Shown: positions 11,902 to 21,780 of the stretch, in pieces | How the letters are laid out: each line of letters starts with the position of its first letter | Position numbering within the stretch: the stretch's first letter is position 1 | Source: Tanypteryx hageni | Taxonomy: Eukaryota > Arthropoda > Insecta > Odonata > Petaluridae | Length of the DNA stretch: 64,000 bases | Assembly: GCA_028673005.1 (NCBI GenBank) | Contig: CM054113.1 | Span: 70,497,500 to 70,561,499 of the forward strand | Reading direction: 5' to 3' | Made by a program: the position numbers and the translations under genes | The notes under the pieces: model-generated | The model's input: the letters and a program-made list of their open reading frames with translations, nothing else | Told to the model about the DNA's origin: nothing | Databases searched by the model: none

Positions 11902-12060
11902 ATTGTGAATGCTATTTACCTGGTGTGGTGGGTGGAATTGGAGAATGCAATCAGGCAAGAGGACAATGTAATTGCAAATTGCTAGTTGAATCACGCAAAT
12001 GTGATAAATGCAGAAATGGAACTTTTAATTTGATAGAGGACAACATCCTTGGATGTTCTG
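11902..12060 (+). CDS. LanA: Laminin alpha exon 3: complete LE module
   Basis: Phase 1 in and out, acceptor ...ttgtcag, donor g|gtaatt. Eight cysteines in LE spacing (DCECYLPGVV, CNCKLLVES, CDKCRNGTF, LGC). It follows a 3.8-kb intron that holds a hAT MITE and a long perfect hairpin. Confidence 0.93.
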
Positions 12061-12229
12061 GTAATTACACATGTGTAATCTTAGTATATTTTGCTTTTAA
12101 AGAGAAAAGGCATGAATAAAATGTGTGCTCTGATTAACAAATGTAAGACTGTAATGCTACATGTTCATTTTCACTTATTCTGCTGATTCAGTGTAAGATC
12201 AAGAATGGAGTTTAAATTTTGTTTTACAG

Positions 12230-12486
12230 ACTGTGGATGTGATGTTGGAGGATCTGTAAATGATATCTGTGAAAAGAAAACAGGTCAATGTCTTTGCAAG
12301 CATAATATTGAAGGTCGCACATGTAATGAGCCATTAGATGGTTACTACTTCCCTACTTTATACCAACTTCAGTATGAGGCAGAAGATGGAAGAACTTCAA
12401 ATTATGCTTCCATCCATTATGAATTTGATCAAAATCTGTTCAACAATTTCTCATGGAAAGGGTATGCAGTGTTCTCACATCTTCAG
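12230..12486 (+). CDS. LanA: Laminin alpha exon 4: half LE module and start of domain IVb
   Basis: Phase 1 in, phase 0 out; acceptor ...tttacag, donor cag|gtatgc. It begins as an LE module (DCGCDVGGSVNDIC ... QCLCKHNIEGRTC) but the last two cysteines are replaced by a transition (GYYFPTLYQLQYEAEDG). Then comes FSWKGYAVF, the pattern I associate with entry into domain IVb of alpha-3/5-type chains. This junction is the main evidence for the chain class. Confidence 0.92.
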
Positions 12487-12660
12487 GTATGCTAGGATGT
12501 ACCTGAATTTTGGATTGTTAAGTGTGCATAATATTGATCATATGAAAGGATAAGAAGATGATTATAATCTTACTGAGAAAAATATTCAATCTTTTATCTG
12601 TTATTCTGATTAACAATGAAATAAATAGAAATATAATCACTGTTTATTAATCTGTTTCAG

Positions 12661-12930
12661 AGTGAAATCATCCTGGATATAGAGGTTAAAAGGCCTTCAA
12701 TTTATCGCATGGTTGTTCATTATGTAAATCCAAACCATGATTCAGTGTTAGTGAATGTTACTATAATTCCATCCAATTTGGCAGACACAGAGCAAACACT
12801 TGAAGCATTGCTCAAACCTAGTAAGACTCCTTCACTTGTTACTGTAGCAGATCAATCAGGATATTCTGGTTTGATTATGAATCCAGGAAAATGGTCCATC
12901 AGAATAAAAAATGAAAAACGTCTATTTCTG
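12661..12930 (+). CDS. LanA: Laminin alpha exon 5: domain IVb
   Basis: Phase 0 both ends (90 codons), acceptor tttcag, donor ctg|gtaagc. It encodes beta-strand-rich sequence with YRMVVHYVNPNHDS and ends KWSIRIKNEKRLFL. A 14-kb intron full of transposons follows. Confidence 0.9.
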
Positions 12931-13032
12931 GTAAGCAGTTAAAGCATCAGTATCCTATAGAAAACAAATTCAAGGGAGTGTAATGATGATATTAGAGTCC
13001 ATGTATACTTTTGCATCCCAATGTTTTAATAC

Positions 13033-13311
13033 TGTACCAAGATTCGGGGTTCGGGATTGGGGAAATGAAAACACGATGCGTGATTTATCCCAAGCAGCAC
13101 TTTATTCGCTTGTGAGTGGCCTTGCCGCTGCCTCATCTCTCACTGTCCCTGCCGCGGCGGCTCGCCTTCTTATATCCCTCGCCCGGGCATTCCAGAACGT
13201 TCGGGAAGGGCTGCGAATGCCGGTCGAGAATGTTCCGGACGGGTCGTAGAACGAGTCCCCGGGCAAGTCAAATGGCGCTACCGGAGAGCTATTGCTGCTG
13301 CCGTCATTACA
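13033..13311 (-). repeat. 3' LTR of the gypsy element
   Basis: 279 bp, same length as the 5' LTR with no indels between them. Flanked on its outer side by the target duplicate atac. Confidence 0.96.
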
Positions 13312-13330
13312 CTGTCCCCCCTTTTGGACA
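13312..13330 (-). promoter_or_regulatory. Polypurine tract
   Basis: On the minus strand a purine run (AAAAGGGGGGACAG at its end) lies directly against the 3' LTR. This is the usual plus-strand primer position. Confidence 0.8.
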
Positions 13331-13806
13331 GCAGTCCATCCTCGGGCTGAGTCTGGTTCTGCTATATTCTCGTCCTCCTGACGACTGGTTTTCGCTCCCA
13401 GAACAGGAGCCGGGTCTCCTCCATGGTAAGGTGCCAGGCGGTCAAAATGCACCACCTGCCCTCACTGGCCACCCATCTTCACCCTATACACCACGTCGTT
13501 CAGGGCCTCTTGGACGGTGTACGGCCCATCCCAGGGCCGCTGCAGTTTTGGGCTCCTGCCTCTCAATCTCTTGGGGTTGTATAGCCAGACCTTTTCCCCC
13601 GGAGAATATGCCAGCCCCTTGCTTCTCAGATTGTATCGCTGTTTTTGCCGAGTACTCTCGGTGCGCTGGTGGGCACGCGCAAAGTCATGCACGATCTCCA
13701 AACGGCTTTCTAAGTCATGTAGGTACTCATCCACGGGTTGCTCTTCCTCGGGGAAACGGCCGACCACTAGGTCACCCGGAAGCCGTAGTTCCTGGCCAAA
13801 CATCAT
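13312..13806 (-). pseudogene. pol: gypsy pol: integrase C-terminal domain
   Basis: It begins MMFGQELRLPGDL and has the GPYTV/VYRVK fold. An in-frame TGA (13464-13462) is followed in the same frame by VVHFDRLAPYHG, the typical Ty3/gypsy integrase tail. At least one more frameshift lies between 13806 and 13945. The open frame runs on into the 3' LTR, but the true stop cannot be placed. Confidence 0.88.
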
Positions 13807-13944
13807 CCGACTAGGTGTCTGTCCTGATGTCTCGTTCTTGGCAGTGCGATAGGATAGCTAGTGGAAGTAGGCGGTCCCAGTCATTTTGATTTTCGTCTAT
13901 GAATTTCGCTAAATAACTCAACAACGTGCGATTAAATCGTTCCA

Positions 13945-14646
13945 CTAACCGTCGGATTGTGGATGTAGCGGGGTTGTTCTTGTTTGGTGGGTACCCAACC
14001 TTTGCAGAACGGCTCGGAACAGAGATGATTCGAAATTCCGTCCTTGATCTGTGTGCAGTTCCTTAGGAACCCCGAATCGAGAGAAGATCTGCTCTACCAT
14101 GGCATCCACAATCGTGCGAGCTTCTTGATTTGGCAGTGGTAGTGCTTCCGGCCAACTCGTGAAGTAGTCCATCACCACTAGCACATACTTGTTGCATCGC
14201 TCCATTTCGGGTAGTGGCCCTAAGATGTCCATGGCCACACGTTCCATGGGGTCTCCAACGTTGTAGGTTTGCATTCTTCCTTTGTTTCGGGTGATCGGCC
14301 CGTTTTTAGAGGCACAGGTATCACACCGGCGGCACCAATCCTCAACATCCCGACAACGGCCGACCCAATAGTAGCGGCTGGAAACTTTTGCCAGAGTCTT
14401 GGCCACTCCATGGTGACCACCTGGATTGGCGCTGTGCATCTCACGAAGTATCTCCGGCACCCATGCCTTAGGGACCACCGGTAACAATTTCAAGGAGTCA
14501 CCTGCATCAGATTCCCATCGCCTATAAAGTATTCCCTCGTGGATCTCAAGTGTTCCCCATTGGGCCCAAAGTGCCTTGGTGTTCGGGTCGCAGGGTGCTA
14601 TCTCCTCCCAGTCCGGCCTCCGTCCTTCCTGCATGGTCCTGATCAT
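13945..14646 (-). pseudogene. pol: gypsy pol: integrase, zinc-binding and core
   Basis: The HHCC domain has H and H in EMHSANPGGHHGV and CRRCDTC. The core has MDILGPLP (first Asp) and ELHTDQGRNFES (second Asp), and ends at HPQSDG where a frameshift near 13945 cuts off the region with the catalytic Glu. Confidence 0.92.
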
Positions 14647-14739
14647 GGTACTTATACTTTGGTCTTCTTCTTGGGCTTGTCGAAGCCAGACCGTATCATC
14701 CTCGACCTGTAAAGCTGCAACGGGGGCGTTCCTGTTGCC

Positions 14740-15708
14740 TCACTTGTCCTCAGCACGTGAGCAGTATCGGCATTCAGCCTCCAGGCAGGGTTGTCTAGAT
14801 AATGCATCCGCAATAGTGTGCTGTTTCCCTGGTCGATGGATGAAAGTCATTCCCGGGAGGTACTGCTGAAGTCGTTCTATCCATCTAGCCACCTGCCCTT
14901 CAGGGTTTTTGAAATTTAGTAGCCATTTCAGTGCTGCATGGTCTGTCCGTACGATGAAGTCCCTCCGGTAGATATAGTGATGGAAATGCTGCACTGCCTT
15001 CACTACCGCCAATAACTCCAGACGTGTAGTGCAGTAGTTCCTCTCCAGTTTACTCAACGTCTTGCTAAAATAGCCAATAACCCGTTCCTGTCCATCCTGT
15101 ACCTGTGATAAAACAGCTCCTATGCCCACATGACTTGCGTCCGTATCGAGAACGAAGTCTCCAATATCCTTGGGGTATGCTAATAGCGGTGCGATTATCA
15201 GTGCCTCTTTCAGTCTCTCGAAGGCCTTTTGGCAGTCCGGACCCCACCTGAAGGTCTGCTTTTCCCCAGCCAGATGGTGAAGGGGCTTAGCCACATCCGC
15301 AAAACCCTTTACGAACTTTCTGTAGTAGGTGCATAATCCCAGGAAGCTCCTTAGGTCCGTTTTGTTACATGGCTCTTTCCATTCCTGTACAGCCTTGATC
15401 TTGTCAGGGTCTGGCTCTACCCCGTGGTTTGAAACTACATGGCCCAAATATTTGACTTGCCTTTTGAACAGGTGGCATTTCTTAGGGTTCAAGCATAGAT
15501 TCGCCGCTCTGAGTCTGACAAGAATGTTCCTTAGGTTCTCAAGCCCATCGGCGAAAATCTTCCCTAACACGATGATATAGTCGAAATATACTAGGCACTG
15601 GGACCAAGTCAGTCCTTTGAGCACGAGTTCCATCAGTCGCTTGAAGGTCGCCGGGGCGTTACAAAGGCCAAATGGCATTACCCGGAATTGCCACAGCCCA
15701 TTCCCCAC
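14740..15708 (-). pseudogene. pol: gypsy pol: RT C-terminal part and RNase H
   Basis: It starts with FRVMPFGLCNAPATF of RT. The catalytic box reads VYFDYIIV where the family has a second Asp after the first, so the YxDD centre is destroyed by a single codon change at about 15577-15579. RNase H follows: VLDTDASHVGIGAVLSQ, then LELLAVVKAVQHF, then RTDHAALKWL (D, E and D of the active site). An in-frame TGA (14742-14740) ends the segment; the integrase segment continues in the same frame. Confidence 0.92.
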
Positions 15709-16291
15709 AGTGAATGCCGTTTTTTTCTTTGTCTTCTGACGCCACCTCCACCTGCCAATACCCGCTCTGCAGATCTAAAGTGCAGAACCACTTGGAACCA
15801 GCAAGGGCATCAATAGTGTCATCAATCTGGGGCAGCGGGAATGAGTCTTTCTTAGTCACGGCGTTGAGCGCTCGATAGTCCACACAAAATCTCATGGTCC
15901 CATCCTTTTTCTTAACCATAACAATTGGGGATGCCCACAGACTCAACGAGGGCTCGATTATTCCTTGATGTGCCATATCCTGAATAAGAGAGTTTACTTC
16001 TTCTTGCTTGGCTCGAGGTACTCTTTGTGGTTGAAGTTTGATAGGATGTGCCTGCTCAACCTTTATTCGATGTTGGATTATCTTCGTGCGTCCGTTCCCG
16101 GAGAAAACGTCTTGGAATTCAATCAGCAGGTTCCTCAGTTCCTCACGTTGCATAGAGCCCAGTTCTTGCACCGAGTCTTCGAATAGCAATTCTATGGGAA
16201 CTTCCCTTCCCGAGTCCCGGCTTTTCCGTCGGCGGAGAAGATGGTCACCACGGGAAATGTCTTTGCTAACGGAAGTCCAGCCTCTATGCAC
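15659..16291 (-). pseudogene. pol: gypsy pol: reverse transcriptase, N-terminal part
   Basis: It contains SPIVMVKKKDGTMRFCVDYR and LDLQSGYWQV, Ty3/gypsy RT fingers/palm motifs (the first catalytic Asp is in LDLQSGY). The reading frame is lost in an A7 run (15720-15726 on the + strand as T7), where one extra or missing base switches to the frame of the next segment. Confidence 0.92.
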
Positions 16292-16899
16292 AGCGTCCTG
16301 TCTAATACATTCGCAACGCGTATGGCTGGGTATTCACCCCTTAGGTTGTGTAGTGTCCTCCCGACCAGCAATCCCGGGGGATGGTCGCTTCCACCCAATG
16401 GCTCCGATACGACTAGTCCTCCCAATCTTTGGGCTTCCGTTGTCACTGGTATCACAGCTTCTGAACGAGGAGGAATTTCCACAACCCGGGCGGTTTGGAG
16501 GGTGACATCTATGGCCACGGCTCCTTCGCTATCTCCCAGGAGAGCCACCTCCCTGTCGTTTAGCCGAAGGGAATTTCGGCATAGGTCGACAGTGCATTTG
16601 TTCTGCCGTAAAAAGTCCAAACCTAAGATGCAGTCATTAACAATGTCAGCCACATATGCCCTGTGGCGGATTATCTGCCCACCGAGATTGAATTCCAGCT
16701 CGCATTCTTCGGTAATGGGCGAGGATTCCCCGGTAACGGTTTTCAGAAATATGCGTCTATCCGGGACCCTCATCTGTATCCTGTGTTGGAGAGTAATTGA
16801 GGGATTCACGATGGTCACGCTGGCTCCGGTGTCCACTAATATCCTAGTTCTTCGGCCATCCAATAGTGAGGAAAAGGACTTCGCGGCATTTGTTTCCAC
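16192..16899 (-). pseudogene. pol: gypsy pol: aspartic protease region
   Basis: The frame is open upstream of 16899 as well. It contains the catalytic RILVDTGASVTIV motif (D-T-G) and the ILGLDFL strand typical of retropepsins. Relative to the gag zinc-knuckle frame this frame is shifted by -1. It ends by frameshift near 16200-16230, where the next pol segment continues in another frame. The protease would process the polyprotein. Confidence 0.88.
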
Positions 16900-17042
16900 A
16901 ACCAGGGGCTCTTGTTGTGCCCTAGCCAGCCATTGCCCCTCGTGACTGGCAATTTGCCGTTTTCCGGCTTCTGCTCCCCCTGTCGGTTCGGCCGCTCACT
17001 GGTTATAGGGCATTTCCTCTTTACATGCTCCTGCCGTCCGCA

Positions 17043-18049
17043 TCACCAACATGAAATCTGCGGCGTGGATGCTTCACCGGCAGTACAGCTGCATCCCTCT
17101 GCCGCATCCTCAGTCGCCTCTATAGTCCGTACCATGTGGGCACTGGCCCTTGTTGCTTTGACCGCAGACTCCACCTCGAGTGCCTTCGCTAGAGATTCCC
17201 GCAACGAAAATGACCCTGAGATTCGGACAGCCATCTGCACCTGCGTGTTGCTTATTCCGCTGACAAACTGTTTAGCGGCGATTTGGTCCTGCACCTCGGG
17301 TGCGCAATGGGAAACGCCAACCGGACCAACCGTTCTACGTCTGCTGCAAACGTTGCCAAGTCCTCCTTCATCTCCTGTCGTCGGGCATTGAGTTGCGTGT
17401 GGTGAAGGTGGATGAACATTTCGTCTCCAAATCTTAGCTGGAGTACGGATACTAGGCTGGAAAAGTCGTCGATATGGTCAATGGTGTGCAAAACGGCAAC
17501 CGCAGGTACTCGTAAGTTCGCAGCCAGCATATTCGCCTTCGTCGCGCCAACCCAGCCGTTGAGGCCTGTGACGATATTGAAATGGACTAGGTAGTCTTGT
17601 AGTGGAGAGCTTCCATCGTAAGAAGCTACTTTGGCAATACACATCGCCCCTACTCCGGACTTGAAATCTCCGGGGCGCTGGCTTGAACATGCCACCTTTC
17701 TCTCCCACCTTTCCTCCAATCCCCGCAGCGCAGCTTGCATTTCCTCTTTGGCCTCTGTAGCGTCTAGACATGCCTTTTCCAGTTGTTGGGTAAGATCGTC
17801 GATTTGTGTTTGCAGACCTCCCGTCGCTTGCGATATTCCGTCCGTAATTCTCCTGATCATCGCCTCGAGAAGATCACGCTGCTGTTGCTCCGCAATCTGC
17901 ATCCGCTCTTCCCATGCTCGGAGTTGTTCGGACATCTCGCGCTGGCGAGCCGTTATCTGACGCAACATCAAGGTCATAGAATCCGCCGGTGTTTCTTCGC
18001 CCCCTGGGAGAGCCTCCGGATTCTCCTCCTGCTGATGGGTGCGGGGCAT
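17043..18049 (-). pseudogene. gag: gypsy gag, broken
   Basis: The start is taken at the Met opening MPRTHQQEENP (codon 18049-18047), because the longer frame would begin inside the LTR. The N-terminal part has a glutamine/glutamate-rich coiled coil. The capsid region includes DYLVHFNIVTGLNGW, followed by a C-terminal CCHC zinc knuckle. Breaks: a one-base frameshift near 17290-17300 moves the frame, and an in-frame TGA (17045-17043) falls between the first two cysteines of the zinc knuckle. Gag would form the particle and bind RNA. This copy cannot make a full product. Confidence 0.85.
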
Positions 18050-18068
18050 GTTTCTTCTTCCTTCCACC

Positions 18069-18087
18069 AATCCCACTTCTGACACCA
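18069..18087 (-). promoter_or_regulatory. Primer binding site, tRNA-Leu
   Basis: The + strand reads aatcccacttctgacacca, which equals the 3' end of animal tRNA-Leu including its CCA. The site is separated from the 5' LTR by one base (18088). Known: reverse transcription starts from a tRNA annealed here. Confidence 0.85.
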
Positions 18088-18088
18088 G

Positions 18089-18367
18089 TGTACCAAGATT
18101 CGGGGTTCGGGATTGGGGAAATGAAAACACGACGCGTGATTTATCCCAAGCAGCGCTTTATTCGCTTGTGAGTGGCCTTGCCACTGCCTCGTCTCTCACT
18201 GTCCCTGCCGCGGTGGCTCGCCTTCTTATATCCCTCGCCCGGGCATTCCAGAACATTCAGGAAGGGCTGCGAATGCCGGTCGAGAATGTTCCGGACGGGT
18301 CATAGAACGAGTCCCCAGGCACGCCAAATGGCGCTACCAGAGAGCTATTGCTGCTGCCGTCGTTACA
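18089..18367 (-). repeat. 5' LTR of the gypsy element
   Basis: 279 bp, first in the direction of transcription (minus strand). It differs from the partner LTR at 13 positions by eye (about 4.7 percent), nearly all transitions. Confidence 0.96.
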
Positions 18368-18371
18368 ATAC

Positions 18372-18690
18372 TATGAATTTTTTGTATATACCATCCTTCA
18401 TATAAAACCATTAAGTTTTTATTAAAAAACTTAGCTGTTTTTTATGTTCATTACACAAAAAGATTTTGCGTACATATATAGATGATTTTTGTAAAACTTT
18501 TTTAATGACTAGGACAAATAAGTTGTTAAGCTGTCTTTTGATATAAAGTATATATTGTAAATGGTATCTTCTAAGTGTTGCCAGATGTTCCATGTGTAAG
18601 TGATTTCCATGTGTAAGTGATTCTCTCATATTTTATCATTCTGTTTTGTTATTCTGCAAAGGTTAATGCAGTAAATTTTACATTATATAG
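18372..18690. other. No feature seen
   Basis: AT-rich intron sequence between the gypsy element and the next inverted-repeat end. Confidence 0.4.
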
Positions 18691-18864
18691 CAGTCCCTCA
18701 GGTATTACATTGCTGACTTAAAATCCATGGTTGACAAAAGCGTGGTTGGTGAGGTCCAGAGCTCAGGGGTGGATATAGGGCCAGGCAATCTAGATGACCG
18801 CTTAGGGCCTCATGCCTCTGGGGGACGTATACCTCTGAGGAACTCACCTCTAGATCCATGAGAG

Positions 18865-21591
18865 CAGGGCTTAATTTCTAAAAAAATAATAACCGGAACG
18901 CATGAAAAAAGTGGGGTTAAACCTTTTTTGATTTATTAAATAAACATTAAATTCGTCATTGTTTAAAGCCACATCTTGACATTTACATATTTCATGAAGT
19001 ATGATTTATTAACAGTTTATTATACACAACTACAAAATAAAAACGAATTTTACTTACAATTAAAGTAAACTCCATAGTTTTTCAGATTTTCATTATCTTC
19101 TTTAACCTTCCTAGTTTTAGATTGAGTATCGAGAGCGCTGTCTTCCATCGGTGAGCCAACTGCGAACATATGTTGTAGGGTCGAAAGAAGTGAGTGGAGG
19201 ACCAACAAGTTTTAGAAACAGCAAACTTGAGAGAGTTTTTGTTAATAGAGATGTGCGTATTGGTGTTAAAATTTGGTTCATAGCTGAAAATCCTCGCTCA
19301 CATTCAACATTTGATATTGCTATTGTAGATATTGTCATAAAAAGATGTTTTAGATTTGTACGAACTTCTCTCCCAGCTGTATCTCTGAATATTTGAAAAT
19401 CTCTAATTGTATTTTCATAATTTACATTAAATCTTTTTGCCAAGGCAGAAACCCCTTCTTCACCAAACCTTATGTCTACACTTTCATTCATGTCAGACCA
19501 CATACTAGGGTACAAAACTTTAAATTGTTTCATTAATTTTTCAGATTCATTTGAATCATTATGTCCAATTACAAACATTCTTGACCGAAGGTTATTGGCT
19601 AGACTTCTATAAAATTGATCACCAGCTATAGCAATGTCTGCTTTCTTTCCACTATGCAGTTCAACACCATGAAAATTTTTAATTTCAACTCCTGCTATTG
19701 CTTCTGAATGATACCTTCCTGGTCGACCTATCATTGATTCAAAAACACGAATTTGTAGACAGATTTTCCGATGAGCTTCAACAATTGTACAGATTCTTTC
19801 TTCCAGTTTTAATGATAATTGGAATAGCTCTATCAAGTCCAAGATTTTGAACAAAAGCAGTAGATGTCAGTCTCAAAGCTAGTCCACAAAACTTCGATTT
19901 TTCACATTCGTCTCTTCTCTTATCTTTAGAAGCTTCAGAGAAGTGGTTAAATAGAACAGGATCATCCATCCAAAGTGCCTTCACTGTTCTCAAGGTAGAT
20001 GAAATCCAATGAATGTTTAAAATTCACCCAATTTTTAGTATATTTTGTTCAAGAGATTGCGAACATATTTGAAGTTCTCTTTGGTTCCTAGGTGAAGAAT
20101 GATACAGTGAACATATTCTATCTACAAATATTTGAGATTATTAATGCCATTAATTTCTTTCACTGTATCTCCAACACATAATTCTAGGTGGTGATTCAAA
20201 CAATGCCAAATTATAAGATTAGGGTACTTATCTAAAAATAATTTTGCAACTCCTGATTTGCATCCTAACATAACGGCAGCACCATCGCATGTTAAAGAAA
20301 CAAGACACTCTTGTAAAATAGCTTCAGTTAACCCATGGTTATTTAATTCTGCTAATACAGTGTTAAATATACAATCAGCATTTTGTCTCTCCAGTTCAAT
20401 TATGCACAAAAATAAGTTTTCTGGTTGGGTCATATTTATTAACTGAACTCGAATGTATACGATTAGACAGGAATTATTGCTAAGTGATGTTGATTTGTCT
20501 AAAATAATTTCGAATTTTGGCCTACTGTCAACAATTTCTTTTAAAAGAGTTTTTTGCATTCTATCTGAAATGTGCATTAAAATATTTGTGCAAGCAACAT
20601 TCGAATGTAAAATTTTTCCCATATCGATGCCATTGAGAATTTGCACATCAACCTCCATCTCGAAACCATAAGACGGAAGATTTAACTTTGCTTGTTTATA
20701 TGCGGTATGAAATATTCTTTCAGTAACTACGTATTCTTGTTTATGCATATCTGCGACAATACCAGCCATTATGTTTTTTCTCCTGTGGAAATAACTTTTT
20801 CTGCTTTTATATGTGCTGCAGAATTTTGGTGTTCGAAATTTTTTTTCTCAATGATGTTTGATTTTGAGTAATTGTCAGTCCATTTGGAGAAATATTACAG
20901 TATATCCAACAACGGTCCAATTTTAAACCTTGCGATTTTTGGCTGCCCAAAGAACCAACATTCTTGCAAATGGAACAGCCAAGTTTTCCATTTAAAACTA
21001 CTAGCCAAGGATTTATCTTTATAAACTCAATTTTTTTTTATTCCATCCTTGGGGAAGTTTATTCAAATCTTCAGATAATGGTTGTTCCATCCTAGATTCC
21101 ACTTCAGCCACTTTCACTAAATCACTACCACTTGCACCATCATTTATAACTGTTACCTCATTTGTAGAATTTTGTTTATTTCTTTTATTGGGAACAAAAT
21201 ATGCATCTAAACTTTCTTGAGACATTTCTATGGGTAATATCACAGTAACTTTTCACGAAACTTTCAAATAAAATGCTCTTACAAATGCGACTGTATCAAA
21301 TAATGAACATGACTAAACAAAGTGGATTTTATTATAAATTGTACAACACCACGAACCTTTTCCCCGAGTCACCGCATTAGTAATGATACCAATACAGTGG
21401 TGCCACCTATCGAGTCATTTCCACTATTACACAGTTGACAGCTTATTATTATTTTTTTCATCTGAATTACTTCTTTATCAATTATATCAAACTTAAGTTT
21501 TAAAGCAGAAAAATGGTTAAAATGTGGATTCCAGATGTTAAAAAAGAACCGGAACGTTGTTCCGGACCGTTATGGTCGAAATTAAGCCCTG
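18865..21591 (-). mobile_element. hAT transposon with perfect 8-bp target duplication
   Basis: Ends are cagggcttaatttct (left) and, reverse-complemented, cagggcttaatttcg (right). The duplicate catgagag is identical on both sides (18857-18864 and 21592-21599). Inside each end lies a ccggaacg repeat in inverted order. The interior is a KIAA1586-like hAT transposase on the minus strand. Length is 2727 bp. Confidence 0.93.
19117..21243 (-). pseudogene. hAT transposase, KIAA1586-like, broken
   Basis: N-terminal piece 21243-21019, then an open block 20769-20122 and a C-terminal block 19854-19117. Block 2 has FEIILDKSTSLSNNSCLIVY (first catalytic Asp, in LDKSTS), CDGAAVMLGCKSGVAKLF (second catalytic Asp, in CDGA) and WHCLNHHLELCVGD (C-x-x-H). 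Block 3 has the dimerisation motif NVECERGFSAMNQI with the catalytic Glu. Stops between blocks at about 20800-21000 and 19860-20120 show decay, though one could be an intron. Known relatives: E3 SUMO-ligase KIAA1586-like, hAT-derived proteins. Confidence 0.85.
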
Positions 21592-21780
21592 CATGAGAGA
21601 GTTGTGTTAACAGAGTGAGGAGCTTAAGACATGAGGGGAAAGAAATGTATCGATTGTATAAAATTCCTATCACTAAGAAGCAGTCATCTATATATCCTAA
21701 ATGATGACAATAAACAAAGATAAATGATAATGGGCAAACACCAGTCACAACTGACAGGTGGCATCGAAAAAATAATTATT

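Larger units (their letters stand above)
13033..18367 (-). mobile_element. Ty3/gypsy LTR retrotransposon, complete in structure but inactive
   Basis: Two 279-bp direct repeats (13033-13311 and 18089-18367), both TG...CA, flanked by the 4-bp duplication atac (13029-13032 and 18368-18371). Between them, on the minus strand, are gag, protease, reverse transcriptase, RNase H and integrase in Ty3/gypsy order; no env is seen. There is a tRNA-Leu primer site next to the 5' LTR and a purine tract next to the 3' LTR. Total length is 5335 bp. Coding sequence is clearly richer in G+C than the AT-rich host sequence. Several frameshifts and stops make the copy non-functional. Confidence 0.96.

Noticed and set aside
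13116..13852. + strand open frames over the gypsy pol region
   Set aside because: They lie opposite clear integrase motifs on the minus strand and show no domain themselves.
17000..17045. Programmed gag-pol readthrough at the zinc-knuckle TGA
   Set aside because: The stop is inside the knuckle, pol is in a different frame further on, and other clear decay lesions exist nearby; simple damage is more likely.
16241..17391. + strand open frames of over 150 codons opposite gag and protease
   Set aside because: Shadows of the G+C-rich minus-strand coding sequence.
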